From: Denitrobaculum sp965225735
GTDB taxonomy: Bacteria > Pseudomonadota > Alphaproteobacteria > Kiloniellales > Kiloniellaceae
Assembly (NCBI GenBank): GCA_965225735.1
Contig: CBDDBN010000024.1
Coordinates: 248,001-312,000, forward strand
Length of the DNA stretch: 64,000 nucleotides
Direction of reading: 5' to 3'
The notes under the pieces were generated by a model, which ran no database searches, was not told where the DNA came from, and worked only from the letters and a program-made list of their open reading frames with translations. This document shows, in pieces, positions 1 to 8,983 of the stretch (positions within the stretch are counted from its first letter, which is position 1; every line of letters starts with the position of its first letter). Made by a program: the position numbers and the translations under genes.

Positions 1-1020
1 GATCACCCGCTCCCGCCCGACGATACTGGCGAAGGTTTCGATGCGCTGAGCAACGAGTTCGGGATGTTCGATGAAGTTGGAAGTCGAATCGATACAGCCA
101 GGCGCCAGGATTTTGTCTTCCGGGATCTCCACATCACGGAAGACGGTCCATTCATGGGCGTGACGCGGATTGGAAGCTTCAAAAAGAAGCGTTTGCGGCC
201 GGGCCTTAAGAACGACATGAATGATCTTTTCCAGAGGGATGTCCTTATGATGCGGTCCCTCGTAATTGCCCCAGCAGAGGTGCATGCGCAGACATTCAGG
301 CGGCAAACCCTCCAGAGCGTTGTTGAGCGCTTCGATCTGCTCTTCCGCATGCCTCAAGAAGGTCGCGTCGTCTTCCTTCTGAAAGATGGTGTGCCGGCCC
401 ATGGCCAGGTCCGGACAGTCGATTTGCAGCATGAATCCGGCGTCGACGATGGCCGCATACTCCTCGCGCATGGCCGCAGCTAGGGCGTCGAGGTAGCGCT
501 TGTGCTCCCCGTAGAAACGGTCCGGTTGAAAGACCGCGATCACGCCCGGCGAAGCGGCGTTCATGAAAGCGCCAGTCGGCCTATGGGCATCGACCGCGCC
601 TTTGAAGGCAGCAAGGTCAGCCTTGAGCGGCTCCCGGTCCTTAACGGTGATCTCGCTGGTGCAACAGGGCCGCGGAAGCGGCAGCGCATTCTTACGCCAC
701 TCACCGAGCATCTTTGCGAAGCCCGGGAACTCAGCGAGATCGGCGCCCGGGATCCGTTCGCTATCTCCGGAAAAGCCGGTCAGTCGGTCTTTGATGTAAT
801 TGGCGTAACCGATTTTGGAAAACTCGCCGTCGGAGACGACATCGATACCGCATGCGGCCTGACGGGCGACGATATCATCGACGGCCTCGGCAACGACACG
901 ATTGAAATCTTCCAGCGACTCGAGTTCACCGCGCTCCTTCGCGAGCAGAAGGTCGCAAACATGATCGGGGCGTGGCAGCGACCCGACGTGGGTTGTCAGA
1001 ATTCGACCTTCGCTGCGCAT
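1..1020 (-). CDS. MetE-like cobalamin-independent methionine synthase family protein (partial, 3' end off window)
   Basis: Only the first 340 residues are visible; the gene continues past the left edge. The protein is a single MetE-type barrel (COG0620, C-terminal half of MetE without the N-terminal duplicate). It starts MRSEGRILTTHVGSLPRP, a segment typical of the family. His247 and Cys249 in HLCWGNY and Glu281 in FEASNPRH match zinc ligands. The last zinc cysteine, normally in a TDCGF motif, would lie just outside the window. It is the last visible gene of the ABC importer operon, 12 bp after the second permease. The family transfers methyl groups from folate to homocysteine, but single-barrel members also include other thiol alkyltransferases (relatives of epoxyalkane:CoM transferase). 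The substrate is therefore unknown, and the importer context suggests a catabolic role. Confidence 0.85.
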   Translation of the reverse strand, partial: MRSEGRILTTHVGSLPRPDHVCDLLLAKERGELESLEDFNRVVAEAVDDIVARQAACGIDVVSDGEFSKIGYANYIKDRLTGFSGDSERIPGADLAEFPGFAKMLGEWRKNALPLPRPCCTSEITVKDREPLKADLAAFKGAVDAHRPTGAFMNAASPGVIAVFQPDRFYGEHKRYLDALAAAMREEYAAIVDAGFMLQIDCPDLAMGRHTIFQKEDDATFLRHAEEQIEALNNALEGLPPECLRMHLCWGNYEGPHHKDIPLEKIIHVVLKARPQTLLFEASNPRHAHEWTVFRDVEIPEDKILAPGCIDSTSNFIEHPELVAQRIETFASIVGRERVI

Positions 1021-1032
1021 AGCTTCGCTCCT

Positions 1033-1872
1033 TCAGCCCTTGACCGAACCCGCGGTGAGACCACTGATAATCTGGCGGGCGGCAAAGAAGGTGAATAGCA
1101 GCGGCGGAATGACGATCAACGTGCCCATCGCCATGATTCGCCCCCACTCCACCCCGGTGTCGGTGATGAAACCGGCCGCGCCCACCGGCAGGGTACGGGT
1201 CTTCCGACCAGTCAGCAGCAGCGCAAGAATGAACTCGTTCCAGGCAATGCGGAACGTGAAGATCCCTGCCACCGCGTAACCCGACTTCATCATGGGGAAG
1301 AGGACCTTGAAGAAGACCTGCAGCGGCGAGGCGCCGTCGACAATCGCCGCCTCCTCCAGTTCCACCGGGATCTGTTTGTAAAATCCAAACAACAGCCAGA
1401 TCGCGAAAGGCAAATTTAGCGCGGTATAGAAGAAGATCAGCACCGTCAGATCGGCGTTCAGGCTCAAGGTCGCCACCATCGCGAAGGCCGGCACAGCCAG
1501 AACGGCCGGGGGAACCATGCGAACCAATAGCGTCGCATTGGCGACGAAACGACGGCCTTTGAACTCCAAACGCGCCAAAGCATAGGCGCAGAGCCCGCCA
1601 AGGAAGAGGGTCAGAAAGGTTGAGATGGTCGCGACAATAACCGAGTTGATGAAGTAGCGATCGAACTTACCTCGCGTCAGGATGTAGTCGTAGTTCTCCA
1701 TGGTCGGAAAGAAGAAGAACCAGACCGGCTTGGCGTCGAAGATCAACACCTCGTTCTTGAAAGAAGTGGAAATCATCACCCAGATCGGGGTGAGGCAGAT
1801 AATCGCCAGGACGATCAGTCCGGCGTAGTGGCTCCAGAGCCGCAGGGGGCTGTCGATACGCTGCATGGACAT
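1033..1872 (-). CDS. Carbohydrate ABC transporter permease (MalG type)
   Basis: A 279-residue inner membrane protein with about six hydrophobic segments. The EAA loop that contacts the ATPase is visible as EEAAIVDGASPLQVFFKVLFP at about residues 173-193. Length and the N-terminal cytoplasmic stub followed by a membrane helix fit the MalG/UgpE family (CUT1 importers). It starts 7 bp after the stop of the partner permease and ends 12 bp before the MetE-like gene, so all appear to be one transcript read leftwards. The transported solute cannot be read from the permease. Sugars, polyols or glycerophosphate are usual for the family. Confidence 0.92.
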   Translation of the reverse strand: MSMQRIDSPLRLWSHYAGLIVLAIICLTPIWVMISTSFKNEVLIFDAKPVWFFFFPTMENYDYILTRGKFDRYFINSVIVATISTFLTLFLGGLCAYALARLEFKGRRFVANATLLVRMVPPAVLAVPAFAMVATLSLNADLTVLIFFYTALNLPFAIWLLFGFYKQIPVELEEAAIVDGASPLQVFFKVLFPMMKSGYAVAGIFTFRIAWNEFILALLLTGRKTRTLPVGAAGFITDTGVEWGRIMAMGTLIVIPPLLFTFFAARQIISGLTAGSVKG

Positions 1873-1879
1873 TAATACC

Positions 1880-2800
1880 TCATATGTCCGACTTCTCCTT
1901 CATCGGATTGCCCACAACCAGGATCCCAAGACTTAAGAGAAAGACGATGAGAATAAGCAGAACCGAGATGGCCGAGGCGTAGCCTAGAAGCTGCGCATCG
2001 AAGGCCCGGTTATAGATGTGCAGGGACAGCAGCTCGGTCGCCCGGCCCGGTCCGCCGCCGGTCAGGATGTACATAACCTCGAGCGCCCGGAAGACGTCGA
2101 TCAGGCGCATCAGCAGTGCAATAACCAGGATCGAACGGATCATGGGCAACTTGACCAGGAAGATCTGCTGCCACCAGTTGGCGCCGTCGATCCGGCTCGC
2201 TTCCAGCACCTCGGACGGCAGCGCCTGCAATCCGGCGATGACGATGATGAAAATGAAGGGCGTCCACTGCCAGATATCGGTGAAGACGATGGCGAAGAAG
2301 GCCAACTCGGCGTCCCCGAGCCAAACCTGCGGCTCGATCCCGAGGAAGCCCAGATAGTAGTTGATCCAGCCGACGCGTGCGTCGAAGAGGTAGCGCCAGA
2401 TCAGACCCACCACCACTGGCGAGACCATCAGCGGCAGGATGAAAATGGTTCGGAAAATACTGGCGCCGCGGATCGGTTTTTCCAGCAACAGCGCGAGCGT
2501 GACGCCGAGGATCATCTCGATCAGGATCGTCCAGAAGCCGAAGCGGAAGGTGACCCAAATGGATTCCCGGACATCCGGGTCGCTCAGCATCCGGATGTAG
2601 TTGTCGAAGCCGACATGCTCCGCCTTGGCGAATTTGGTGCCGATCTTCCAGTCGAAGAAGCTGAGGTAGAAGGCGTCGGCGACCGGATAGAGCAGCCCGG
2701 CGACCATCACCACCGCGGCCGGCAGAACGAAGAAGTAAGGCGTCAGGACCCTGCCGCGCGCCTGGGCTTTCGCCTCAGCTATGACCGTGTGTTCCGACAC
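1880..2800 (-). CDS. Sugar ABC transporter permease (MalF/UgpA type)
   Basis: A 306-residue integral membrane protein and the second half of the importer channel. Hydrophobic segments are visible from about residue 20 onward. The EAA-like loop ALPSEVLEASRIDGANWWQQIFLVKLP lies near residues 192-218. Family members of about 290-320 residues pair with a MalG-type partner, here the next gene downstream. The gene lies about 100 bp downstream of the binding-protein gene, whose product must be made in excess. The GC-rich spacer between them could fold and damp downstream expression, but this was not proven. Confidence 0.92.
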   Translation of the reverse strand: MSEHTVIAEAKAQARGRVLTPYFFVLPAAVVMVAGLLYPVADAFYLSFFDWKIGTKFAKAEHVGFDNYIRMLSDPDVRESIWVTFRFGFWTILIEMILGVTLALLLEKPIRGASIFRTIFILPLMVSPVVVGLIWRYLFDARVGWINYYLGFLGIEPQVWLGDAELAFFAIVFTDIWQWTPFIFIIVIAGLQALPSEVLEASRIDGANWWQQIFLVKLPMIRSILVIALLMRLIDVFRALEVMYILTGGGPGRATELLSLHIYNRAFDAQLLGYASAISVLLILIVFLLSLGILVVGNPMKEKSDI

Positions 2801-2903
2801 GCTGTCTCCGAACCTTCTCTCATGTCTGCTTGTCGTGGCCCCGGATCAGACCGACACAGGGAACTAACCCTGCGCCGGCCTTCCGGGAGGTACGCTTCAG
2901 GGC

Positions 2904-4256
2904 CTACTGGCGATACTTGGCCCAGGCGTAATAGCCTTCCCGCTCCATGATCGCGCGGGCCTTCTCGTTGGCCTCGTCCATGATCGGCTGGATCGGGTCG
3001 TTGGTCGTGATGACCTTGGTCAGCGCCTGTCCCAGAACGTCGATGTTCAGTTCGTTCCACTCGGGGATCAGCGGACGCCAGTCCGGATCGGCACAGGGAA
3101 GCTGTTCGGCAACCACCGGGTATTCCGGAAACTGCTTCACGAACTCAGGATGATTCAGAGTCGAAATCCGGACCGGATCGCCGCCCAACTCGACCATCCG
3201 CTTGTCGCCAGCCTTGGAGGTCATGTACTGCACGAAGAGGAAAGCAGCTTCCTGGTTCAGAGAATTAGCAGGGATTCCCATCGCGAAACCGCCGGTCTCG
3301 GAGCCGCAGCGAGACCCCACCGGATGCAGCGCAAAGCCAACCTTACCGTCGACTTTGGAGAGTTTCGGATTCCGCGACATTGCAGCAATCTTCAAGCTAT
3401 CGAGATACATAGCGGCGTCGCCCTGCAGGAAAGCGGCCGACATTTCCGAGAACCCATAAGACGGGATACCGGTCGGTCCGGTCTGGGCAACCGTGCGCAA
3501 GACCTCAGCGGCCTTGACGGCTTCCGGGCTGTTGATCACCGGATTCCACTTGTCATCGAAGATTTTGCCGCCGAGCGGTGCCAGATGCAGCAGCCAGGCC
3601 GCGGTCACCTGATGACCCGTCTTGCCACGCGAGGTCAGGGCGCCCATGCCCTTCTTGTCCTTGATCGTTTGCGAAACGGCGACAAGCTCGTCATAGGTCG
3701 TGGGCGGTTCCAGCCCTAACTCTTCAAAGACATCCTTGCGGTAGGCCAGAATGGAGGTCTCGGCCCCGAATGGCACACCGTAAAGAGCGCCGGACTTTCC
3801 AGGCATGTAACCCTTGGTACCGCCGACAACACCACCGTTCTGCAGATAGGCGTCCGCAATATCATCGATATCGTAGTCAGGATCGACCAACGACCCGTTG
3901 GTAAAGAACTGGCTCAGAGGTGTCAGAAGACCCTTAGAGACGTACTCACCCTTCCACATCACGACCCAGGAGACCACGTCGTACTCGCCCTCGTCCTTGG
4001 ACATCTCCAGGATTTGCCGGTCACGCAATTTCAGGTACTGCAGGGCGTCGATTTCGACCTCGATACCGGTCTCGTCAGTGAACTCCTCTACCAGGGTCTC
4101 GGCCGCCTTGAAATGGCTGAGCGCCGGCCAACTGACCACAATGGTCGTGCCCGCGTATTTTTCGTAAGGGTTGGCCAGAGCGGCACCTGCCAGGGCCGTC
4201 AAGGCGACGGCCGCTCCCGCGGTCGACGCCGCCACTTTTCCAAACCAAGTCTTCAT
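2904..4256 (-). CDS. Extracellular solute-binding protein of the ABC importer (family 1)
   Basis: A 450-residue periplasmic binding protein. The N-terminus MKTWFGKVAASTAGAAVALTALAGAALA is a clear Sec signal peptide with an ALA cleavage site near residue 28. The mature part has the order of a family 1 (MalE/UgpB) protein: an early LVEEFTDETGIEVEIDALQY segment, then a hinge region with VPFGAETSILAYRKDVFEELG. It captures the substrate and presents it to the two permeases encoded just downstream. The gene lies between the ATPase gene and the permeases in one orientation. Ligand specificity is not readable here. Confidence 0.92.
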   Translation of the reverse strand: MKTWFGKVAASTAGAAVALTALAGAALANPYEKYAGTTIVVSWPALSHFKAAETLVEEFTDETGIEVEIDALQYLKLRDRQILEMSKDEGEYDVVSWVVMWKGEYVSKGLLTPLSQFFTNGSLVDPDYDIDDIADAYLQNGGVVGGTKGYMPGKSGALYGVPFGAETSILAYRKDVFEELGLEPPTTYDELVAVSQTIKDKKGMGALTSRGKTGHQVTAAWLLHLAPLGGKIFDDKWNPVINSPEAVKAAEVLRTVAQTGPTGIPSYGFSEMSAAFLQGDAAMYLDSLKIAAMSRNPKLSKVDGKVGFALHPVGSRCGSETGGFAMGIPANSLNQEAAFLFVQYMTSKAGDKRMVELGGDPVRISTLNHPEFVKQFPEYPVVAEQLPCADPDWRPLIPEWNELNIDVLGQALTKVITTNDPIQPIMDEANEKARAIMEREGYYAWAKYRQ

Positions 4257-4325
4257 CTCATTTCCTCCCTTAACCCTGTTTCTACGACAGTTGCAAAGTC
4301 ACCGTGCGGCTGACGCCGTCACGGG

Positions 4326-5417
4326 TCAGAGTGCCTGGCCGCTCGCGCGGTCAAACAGGTAAAGCCGGTCGGTATCGAAGTAGTAGGTGCCGGATTCCAT
4401 CGGCGCGGCATCCGGCCCGACCTCGACCGCCGCCGTGAAGTGTTTGCCGCCCACCGAGGCCGCGAGAAACTGGCTCGAGCCGACGTATTCCGCGACATCG
4501 ACCGCCAGTTCTATGGGCGCAAAGGTCCCGTTGCCCCGGTCTCCGGCGGAAAAGTGTTCGGGACGCAGGCCGAGAATGATCTCCGACGAACTCGCCGCGT
4601 CGGCCTGAGCCTGCAAGCGTCCGGGCACCGGCAGCTCGAAGCCCTGTCCCTTCACCGCGAGCGCGCCGTTGCTGCGGGTCAACTCCGCCTCGACCAGGTT
4701 CATGGAAGGCGAGCCGATGAAGCCGGCAACAAAGAGATTGGCCGGCGCGGTATAGACCTCACGCGGGCTCCCGACCTGCTGAATCAAACCGTCTTTCATA
4801 ATCACGATCCGGTCCGCCATGGTCATAGCTTCGATCTGGTCGTGGGTGACGTAAACCATGGTGCGTTCAAGACGCTTATGCAGGATCGCCAGCTCGGTGC
4901 GCATGGTCGCGCGCAGCTTGGCGTCGAGGTTCGACAGTGGCTCGTCGAAAAGAAAGCAGTAGGCGTCGCGGACGATCGAACGCCCCATGGCCACGCGTTG
5001 CCGCTGACCTCCCGAGAGATCCTTTGGCTTCCGGTCCAGGTAGGGCGTCAGTTCGAGCATCTCGGCGGCACGCCGCACCCGCTCGTCGATCTCCGCTTTC
5101 GGCACACGCGCCAAGCGGAGCGCAAAAGACATGTTGCCCGCCACGTCCATGTGCGGGTAAAGCGCATAGGACTGAAAGACCATGGCGATGTCGCGCGCTT
5201 TGGGCTGCGCGTAGGTCACGTCCTTGTCGGCGATGAAGATCTGACCGGAGGTTACGGTTTCCAGACCGGCAATCATGCGCAGCGTGGTCGACTTGCCACA
5301 GCCCGAGGGGCCGACGATCACAACAAACTCACCCTCGGCAATCTGAAGATTGAGTTCCGGAATGACCACGACGTCGCCGAAGGCCTTTACGACATCTTTC
5401 AGCACCACGCCAGACAC
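4326..5417 (-). CDS. ABC transporter ATP-binding protein (MalK/UgpC type)
   Basis: A 363-residue ATPase powering the importer. Visible motifs in order are Walker A GPSGCGKST near residue 37, signature LSGGQRQRVAMGR near 135, Walker B CFLFDEPLSNLDAKLR near 155, and the switch histidine in VYVTHDQIEA near 190. A C-terminal TOBE/regulatory extension of about 120 residues is typical of CUT1 importers and often serves signalling. It is the first gene of the leftward operon and faces the LacI-type regulator across a 205-bp intergenic region that carries a palindromic operator. Transcription therefore probably starts just upstream and is repressed by that regulator. Confidence 0.94.
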   Translation of the reverse strand: MSGVVLKDVVKAFGDVVVIPELNLQIAEGEFVVIVGPSGCGKSTTLRMIAGLETVTSGQIFIADKDVTYAQPKARDIAMVFQSYALYPHMDVAGNMSFALRLARVPKAEIDERVRRAAEMLELTPYLDRKPKDLSGGQRQRVAMGRSIVRDAYCFLFDEPLSNLDAKLRATMRTELAILHKRLERTMVYVTHDQIEAMTMADRIVIMKDGLIQQVGSPREVYTAPANLFVAGFIGSPSMNLVEAELTRSNGALAVKGQGFELPVPGRLQAQADAASSSEIILGLRPEHFSAGDRGNGTFAPIELAVDVAEYVGSSQFLAASVGGKHFTAAVEVGPDAAPMESGTYYFDTDRLYLFDRASGQAL

Positions 5418-5546
5418 CTGCGCACTCCCTCCCTCTGTTTGTATTCCGATGCAGCTTCTTCGCTTCGACCCGCAAGTCAGTGCCGCTGGGTCTCAACATC
5501 GTTACATCGGTTTGCCGCATTACGACTGTTCGCTGCGACCTTGTTT

Positions 5547-5560
5547 TGTTATCGATAACA
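5547..5560. promoter_or_regulatory. Operator-like palindrome for the LacI-family regulator
   Basis: TGTTATCGATAACA is a perfect 14-base palindrome with a central CG, the hallmark of LacI/GalR-family operators. It closely resembles the GntR-type half site TGTTA...TAACA. It sits between the divergent ATPase gene and regulator gene, 63 bp before the regulator start, so it could control both directions. Binding itself is inference. Confidence 0.65.
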
Positions 5561-5622
5561 CTATTCAAGAACGAGAATCAATGCATAATGTCATACGCTA
5601 ACATTTTCTATCGGCAAATGCC

Positions 5623-6672
5623 ATGAGTGAGCAAAAACAGGCTAAAACCCGCGCACGCCGCCGATCTCAGGGGTCGGGAACCCTTAGCGAGGTCGCGCGC
5701 GCGGCCCAGGTCAGCGAGATGACCGTCTCACGGGTTCTGCGGCGCAAGGACAAAGTCGCCGCCAAGACACGCGACCATGTGCTGCAGGTCATCCGCGATC
5801 TTGGCTATGTGCCGAACCGCTTGGCCGGCGCCCTCGCCTCCGCCAGTTCCAATCAGCTCGCGGTGATCGTTCCCTCGCTGCGCAACATCGTCTTTCCCGA
5901 AGTGCTGTCCGGTATCACCGATCGTCTGGACGAAGCCGGCTATCAGGCGGTGATCGGCATATCGGATTACGATCTGGAGCGTGAAGCGTCACTGGTCGAA
6001 GCGATGATGTCCTGGCGGCCGGCCGGCATCATCGTGACCAATACACGCCACAACGAGCACGCGACCAAGATGCTTCAGGTTACCAAGTCGCCGGTCGTCG
6101 AGATGATGGATCTGACCAATTCTCCCATCGATATCTGCGTGGGCCTGGATCATCGCAAAGCCGGCGCAGAGATGGCTCGGCACCTGATCGCCAAAGGTTA
6201 TCGGCAGATCGGTTATCTGGGTTGCGATCTCTTCGCCGACGCCGCCGCAGGAAAACGCTTCGAAGGCTTCTGCACCACTCTGCAGGAGGCAGGCCTATCC
6301 ATCGCCACCAAGCTGACCATAGATGAACCGTCGGGTATCGGACTGGGACGCCGCCACATGGCCGAGTTGCTCTCGAATGTCCCGGACGGACGTAAACTCG
6401 ATGCCGTCTACTTCTCCAATGACGCGGTCGCCGTCGGCGGCCAGATGTACTGCATGAAAGAAAACATCCGGATCCCGGAAGAGCTCGCGCTGGCAGGCTT
6501 CAGTGGACTAGAAGTGGGCCAGGCCATGCCCATCCCCCTAACCACGATCCGCTCGAAGCGCTACCACGTCGGCTGGCTGAGCGCCGACTGCGTCGTGCGA
6601 CGGTTGAACGGCGAAGATCCTCCGAAGATCACCGATGCAGGCTTCGAGTTGATCGAAGGCGAAACTGCCTGA
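5623..6672 (+). CDS. LacI-family transcriptional regulator
   Basis: A 349-residue repressor. Residues about 20-70 form the LacI helix-turn-helix and hinge: LSEVARAAQVSEMTVSRVLR followed by VPNRLAGALAS. The rest is the periplasmic-binding-protein-like effector domain beginning NQLAVIVPSL and containing the hallmark IVTNTRHNEHATK and YFSNDAVAVGG segments. It resembles the GntR (gluconate) branch in the DNA reading head, which fits the palindrome found upstream. It is transcribed away from the sugar importer operon, so it most likely senses the imported solute or a metabolite of it. The N-terminal 15 residues are basic and extra to the usual start. Confidence 0.93.
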   Translation: MSEQKQAKTRARRRSQGSGTLSEVARAAQVSEMTVSRVLRRKDKVAAKTRDHVLQVIRDLGYVPNRLAGALASASSNQLAVIVPSLRNIVFPEVLSGITDRLDEAGYQAVIGISDYDLEREASLVEAMMSWRPAGIIVTNTRHNEHATKMLQVTKSPVVEMMDLTNSPIDICVGLDHRKAGAEMARHLIAKGYRQIGYLGCDLFADAAAGKRFEGFCTTLQEAGLSIATKLTIDEPSGIGLGRRHMAELLSNVPDGRKLDAVYFSNDAVAVGGQMYCMKENIRIPEELALAGFSGLEVGQAMPIPLTTIRSKRYHVGWLSADCVVRRLNGEDPPKITDAGFELIEGETA

Positions 6673-6684
6673 AGCAAAATCCTG

Positions 6685-7353
6685 TCACTCTCCAGGGCTG
6701 CGCTCGCCCGACCCTTCCTCGCTGAGATCCCGGTTGCCAGGATGCTCCTGGCCAGGTCCCCAAATGGCCTGATAGGTGTCTTTGCGAAACCCGAACCTCT
6801 CGAAAAGAACGAACAGCAACCAAAAGAAAAGAGCGACCCCCACGACAAAGAGAAAGCTGGTTTCGGGCAAACCCATGATCAGCATTCCGGTCGCGATGGC
6901 GGCAAAAGCGATGGCGACCGCGAGATAGCCGCCGCATTTGTGCCAGGCTTCGAAAGAGAGTCGCCGCGCCGTCATATCGTAATGGTCGCCGCGCCAGCTT
7001 GCCGGTTCGCCGGGGTCCGCTTTCGGATCGGTCGGACCGCCCTTACTGCCGCGCAGCCAGCCGCTCATGACCTGCGCACAGGCCAGCAGTATCGCGGCCG
7101 CGCCCAGAATCCCATGGATGGAAAGTTCGAAGCCGCCGCTTTCGGATACCGCCAGATAGGCGGCAACGAGCATCAGAACCACGCCGCTGTACTGCGTGAC
7201 CCGATGCAGCCGCCACCAAACTTGATTGTCCAATTCTCTTGGCCAGTTCTGCTGCGGAAGGACCTTAAAAAAACGAGCGCTGAGGATCCCGATCGGAACC
7301 AAAACCAGCCATGCGAAGAGCATGATCACGGCATGTAAAAGAAAAGGGTCCAA
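6685..7353 (-). CDS. Cytochrome b561-domain membrane protein
   Basis: A 222-residue membrane protein with about five hydrophobic segments. Four histidines, His7, His50, His80 and His138, lie at the ends of membrane helices in the spacing of the b561/ferric-reductase-like family that binds two hemes. The C-terminal 30 residues are hydrophilic. The start is a TTG preceded by GGAG at a normal distance; an in-frame TGA lies a few codons upstream and excludes an earlier start. It ends 13 bp from the convergent LacI gene. It is probably an electron-carrying membrane protein, and its partner is unknown. It is distinct from the short CybB-type b561 at 38 kb. Confidence 0.75.
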   Translation of the reverse strand: MDPFLLHAVIMLFAWLVLVPIGILSARFFKVLPQQNWPRELDNQVWWRLHRVTQYSGVVLMLVAAYLAVSESGGFELSIHGILGAAAILLACAQVMSGWLRGSKGGPTDPKADPGEPASWRGDHYDMTARRLSFEAWHKCGGYLAVAIAFAAIATGMLIMGLPETSFLFVVGVALFFWLLFVLFERFGFRKDTYQAIWGPGQEHPGNRDLSEEGSGERSPGE

Positions 7354-7599
7354 GACTTCGCTCCGGCGTGTTTTTCACAATCCGCGCCGTTGGCATAACC
7401 GACAGCGATGGCGTTTGCCAAGCCTGTTGGAACCGGGCTGGAAACTCCGCTCCGTCCGTCGGAGCGGAAAACTTGGATGTAAGTGCAATAGCGCAAAGCA
7501 ACACTAAGAAATTGTTTTTACGTCATATTTTCCATTACACAACGTAAGAGGAATCCGCGCGGTCCAAGCATCTGAAAAAAATCTGCGACACTTGAGTTT

Positions 7600-8058
7600 C
7601 TAACGTCGCGCCTGAAAGAAACGTCGCAGGACCTCGCCGCAGGCTGTTTCCTCGAGCCCTCCGATCACCTCGGGCCTGTGATGACAGGTCGGTTGCTCGA
7701 AGATACGGGGGCCGTGTTCGACCCCGCCGCCTTTTGGGTCATAAGCGCCGAAGTACACACGTCGGAGGCGCGCGAAAGAGATGGCGGTCGCGCACATGGG
7801 ACAGGGTTCCAACGTAACGTAGAGATCCGCCTGCTCCAGGCGTGTCTGACCGAGCGCCTCGGCGGCAGCCCGGATAACCAGCAGTTCAGCGTGCGCTGTG
7901 GGGTCGTGCCTGGTTTCGACAAGGTTATGGGCCTCGGCCAGAACCGCACCGGTTTTGCCCTCGACCAGCACGGCGCCGACCGGCACCTCACCGAGAGCTT
8001 CGGCCCTGCGTGCGAGTTCGAGGGCCCGCTGCATATGACTTTCGCGCTGTCCAGACAT
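7600..8058 (-). CDS. tadA: tRNA adenosine(34) deaminase TadA
   Basis: A 152-residue zinc deaminase that converts A34 to inosine in tRNA-Arg(ACG). The catalytic HAE motif is in DPTAHAELLVIRAAAEA and the zinc cysteines are in TLEPCPMCATAI, the usual TadA spacing. The chosen ATG at 8058 has AGGG eight bases upstream. A GTG at 8079 in the same frame would add seven residues. Length is normal for TadA. It lies just downstream of the ArsR/SRPBCC pair on the same strand, with 48 bp between genes. Confidence 0.92.
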   Translation of the reverse strand: MSGQRESHMQRALELARRAEALGEVPVGAVLVEGKTGAVLAEAHNLVETRHDPTAHAELLVIRAAAEALGQTRLEQADLYVTLEPCPMCATAISFARLRRVYFGAYDPKGGGVEHGPRIFEQPTCHHRPEVIGGLEETACGEVLRRFFQARR

Positions 8059-8106
8059 CGGGCGACCCTGAAGCCGCACAGGAAAGCGGTCAAGGATGAA
8101 TTGACG

Positions 8107-8601
8107 TCAACCGACCGCCAGATCCGCGAGACAATCGTCCAGGCATTTGAAAGAACTGCTCCAGCCCATTTCGTGCCGGTCGCGAATCTCGCCGTCGGCG
8201 AAGCCTTTCTGCGTGAACAGCATTTCGCAGCCATCGGGGTGATCCCGAAATTCCAGCGTGATCAGCGTTTCAGCACCCGGACCGTCAGGCGTGTCCCATG
8301 CCCAGGTGAAGGCCAGTCGTTCCGGAGGCGAGATTTCCCTATAGACACCGCCGACGCAATTGTGCTCGCAGTTCGCGCCTTCCATGCAGGTTCGCCAGCG
8401 CCCGCCAACCTGCAGGTCGATATGGCATTCCGGAATCGTTACGCCTTCAGGTCCCCACCAGCGCACCAGGATTGCCGGGTCGGTGAAAGCCTGAAACAGC
8501 GTCTGTCGGTCCGCATTGAAGACCCGTGACAATCGCAGCACATAGTCTTCCGGCTCGCTTTCCTCATGCGTCATCGCACTAGGCTTTGCGGGATCTACCA
8601 T
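8107..8601 (-). CDS. SRPBCC / AHSA1-like domain protein
   Basis: A 164-residue protein of the START-like SRPBCC fold, Aha1-like branch. Diagnostic pieces are LSRVFNADRQTLFQAFTDPAILVRWWGPEG near the N-terminus, ERLAFTWAW in the middle, and a C-terminal helix ending FKCLDDCLADL. Such proteins bind hydrophobic ligands, but their exact role is usually unknown. It overlaps the end of the upstream arsR gene by 23 bp, and AAGGAAGG ten bases before its ATG serves as ribosome site. ArsR-SRPBCC pairs of this kind are common in bacteria, and the two products are thought to act together. Confidence 0.85.
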   Translation of the reverse strand: MVDPAKPSAMTHEESEPEDYVLRLSRVFNADRQTLFQAFTDPAILVRWWGPEGVTIPECHIDLQVGGRWRTCMEGANCEHNCVGGVYREISPPERLAFTWAWDTPDGPGAETLITLEFRDHPDGCEMLFTQKGFADGEIRDRHEMGWSSSFKCLDDCLADLAVG

Positions 8602-8980
8602 GACCAGGCTGCCTTCCTTGTTGTTTTACACCCGCCTGTTCGGCTCTGGCCTGAATCTCCCGCGCCTTGTCCAAGTAACGCGAAAGCTGATCGAACTTCT
8701 GCCCCCAGAACTTTCGGTGCCGCGAGACCCATTGATCGACAGCCATCAAGGGTTCCGGCCGCAGGCTACAAAGCCGCCACTGCGCATTGGTCTCGCGCTC
8801 CACCAGTCCCGCTTTTTCCAGCACTTTCAGATGCCGCGAGATCGCCGGCGCGGAGATATCGAACGGCGCCGCCAGTTCGCCAACGGGCGCTTTACCCTCC
8901 GCCAGTCGCTCCAGAATCGCGCGCCGCGTCGGGTCCGCGAGGGCTGCGAAGGTCTGGCTTAGAGCATCGTTTGCTGGCAT
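8579..8980 (-). CDS. ArsR-family winged-helix regulator
   Basis: A 133-residue metalloregulator-type DNA-binding protein lacking the usual metal-binding cysteines of ArsR itself. The winged helix is clear: LADPTRRAILERLAEGKAPVGELAAPFDISAPAISRHLKVLEKAGLVERE. The C-terminal 20 residues are charged. It is the first gene of a two-gene unit with the SRPBCC gene and overlaps it. A TTAACAA/TTGTTAA inverted repeat begins four bases upstream of the start codon and is the probable autoregulatory site. Confidence 0.9.
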   Translation of the reverse strand: MPANDALSQTFAALADPTRRAILERLAEGKAPVGELAAPFDISAPAISRHLKVLEKAGLVERETNAQWRLCSLRPEPLMAVDQWVSRHRKFWGQKFDQLSRYLDKAREIQARAEQAGVKQQGRQPGHGRSRKA

Positions 8981-8983
8981 TGA

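Noticed and set aside
7354..7599. Extra gene between the b561-domain protein and tadA
   Set aside because: Frames in the spacer lack a ribosome site and family features; the TTG start of the membrane protein has its own GGAG.
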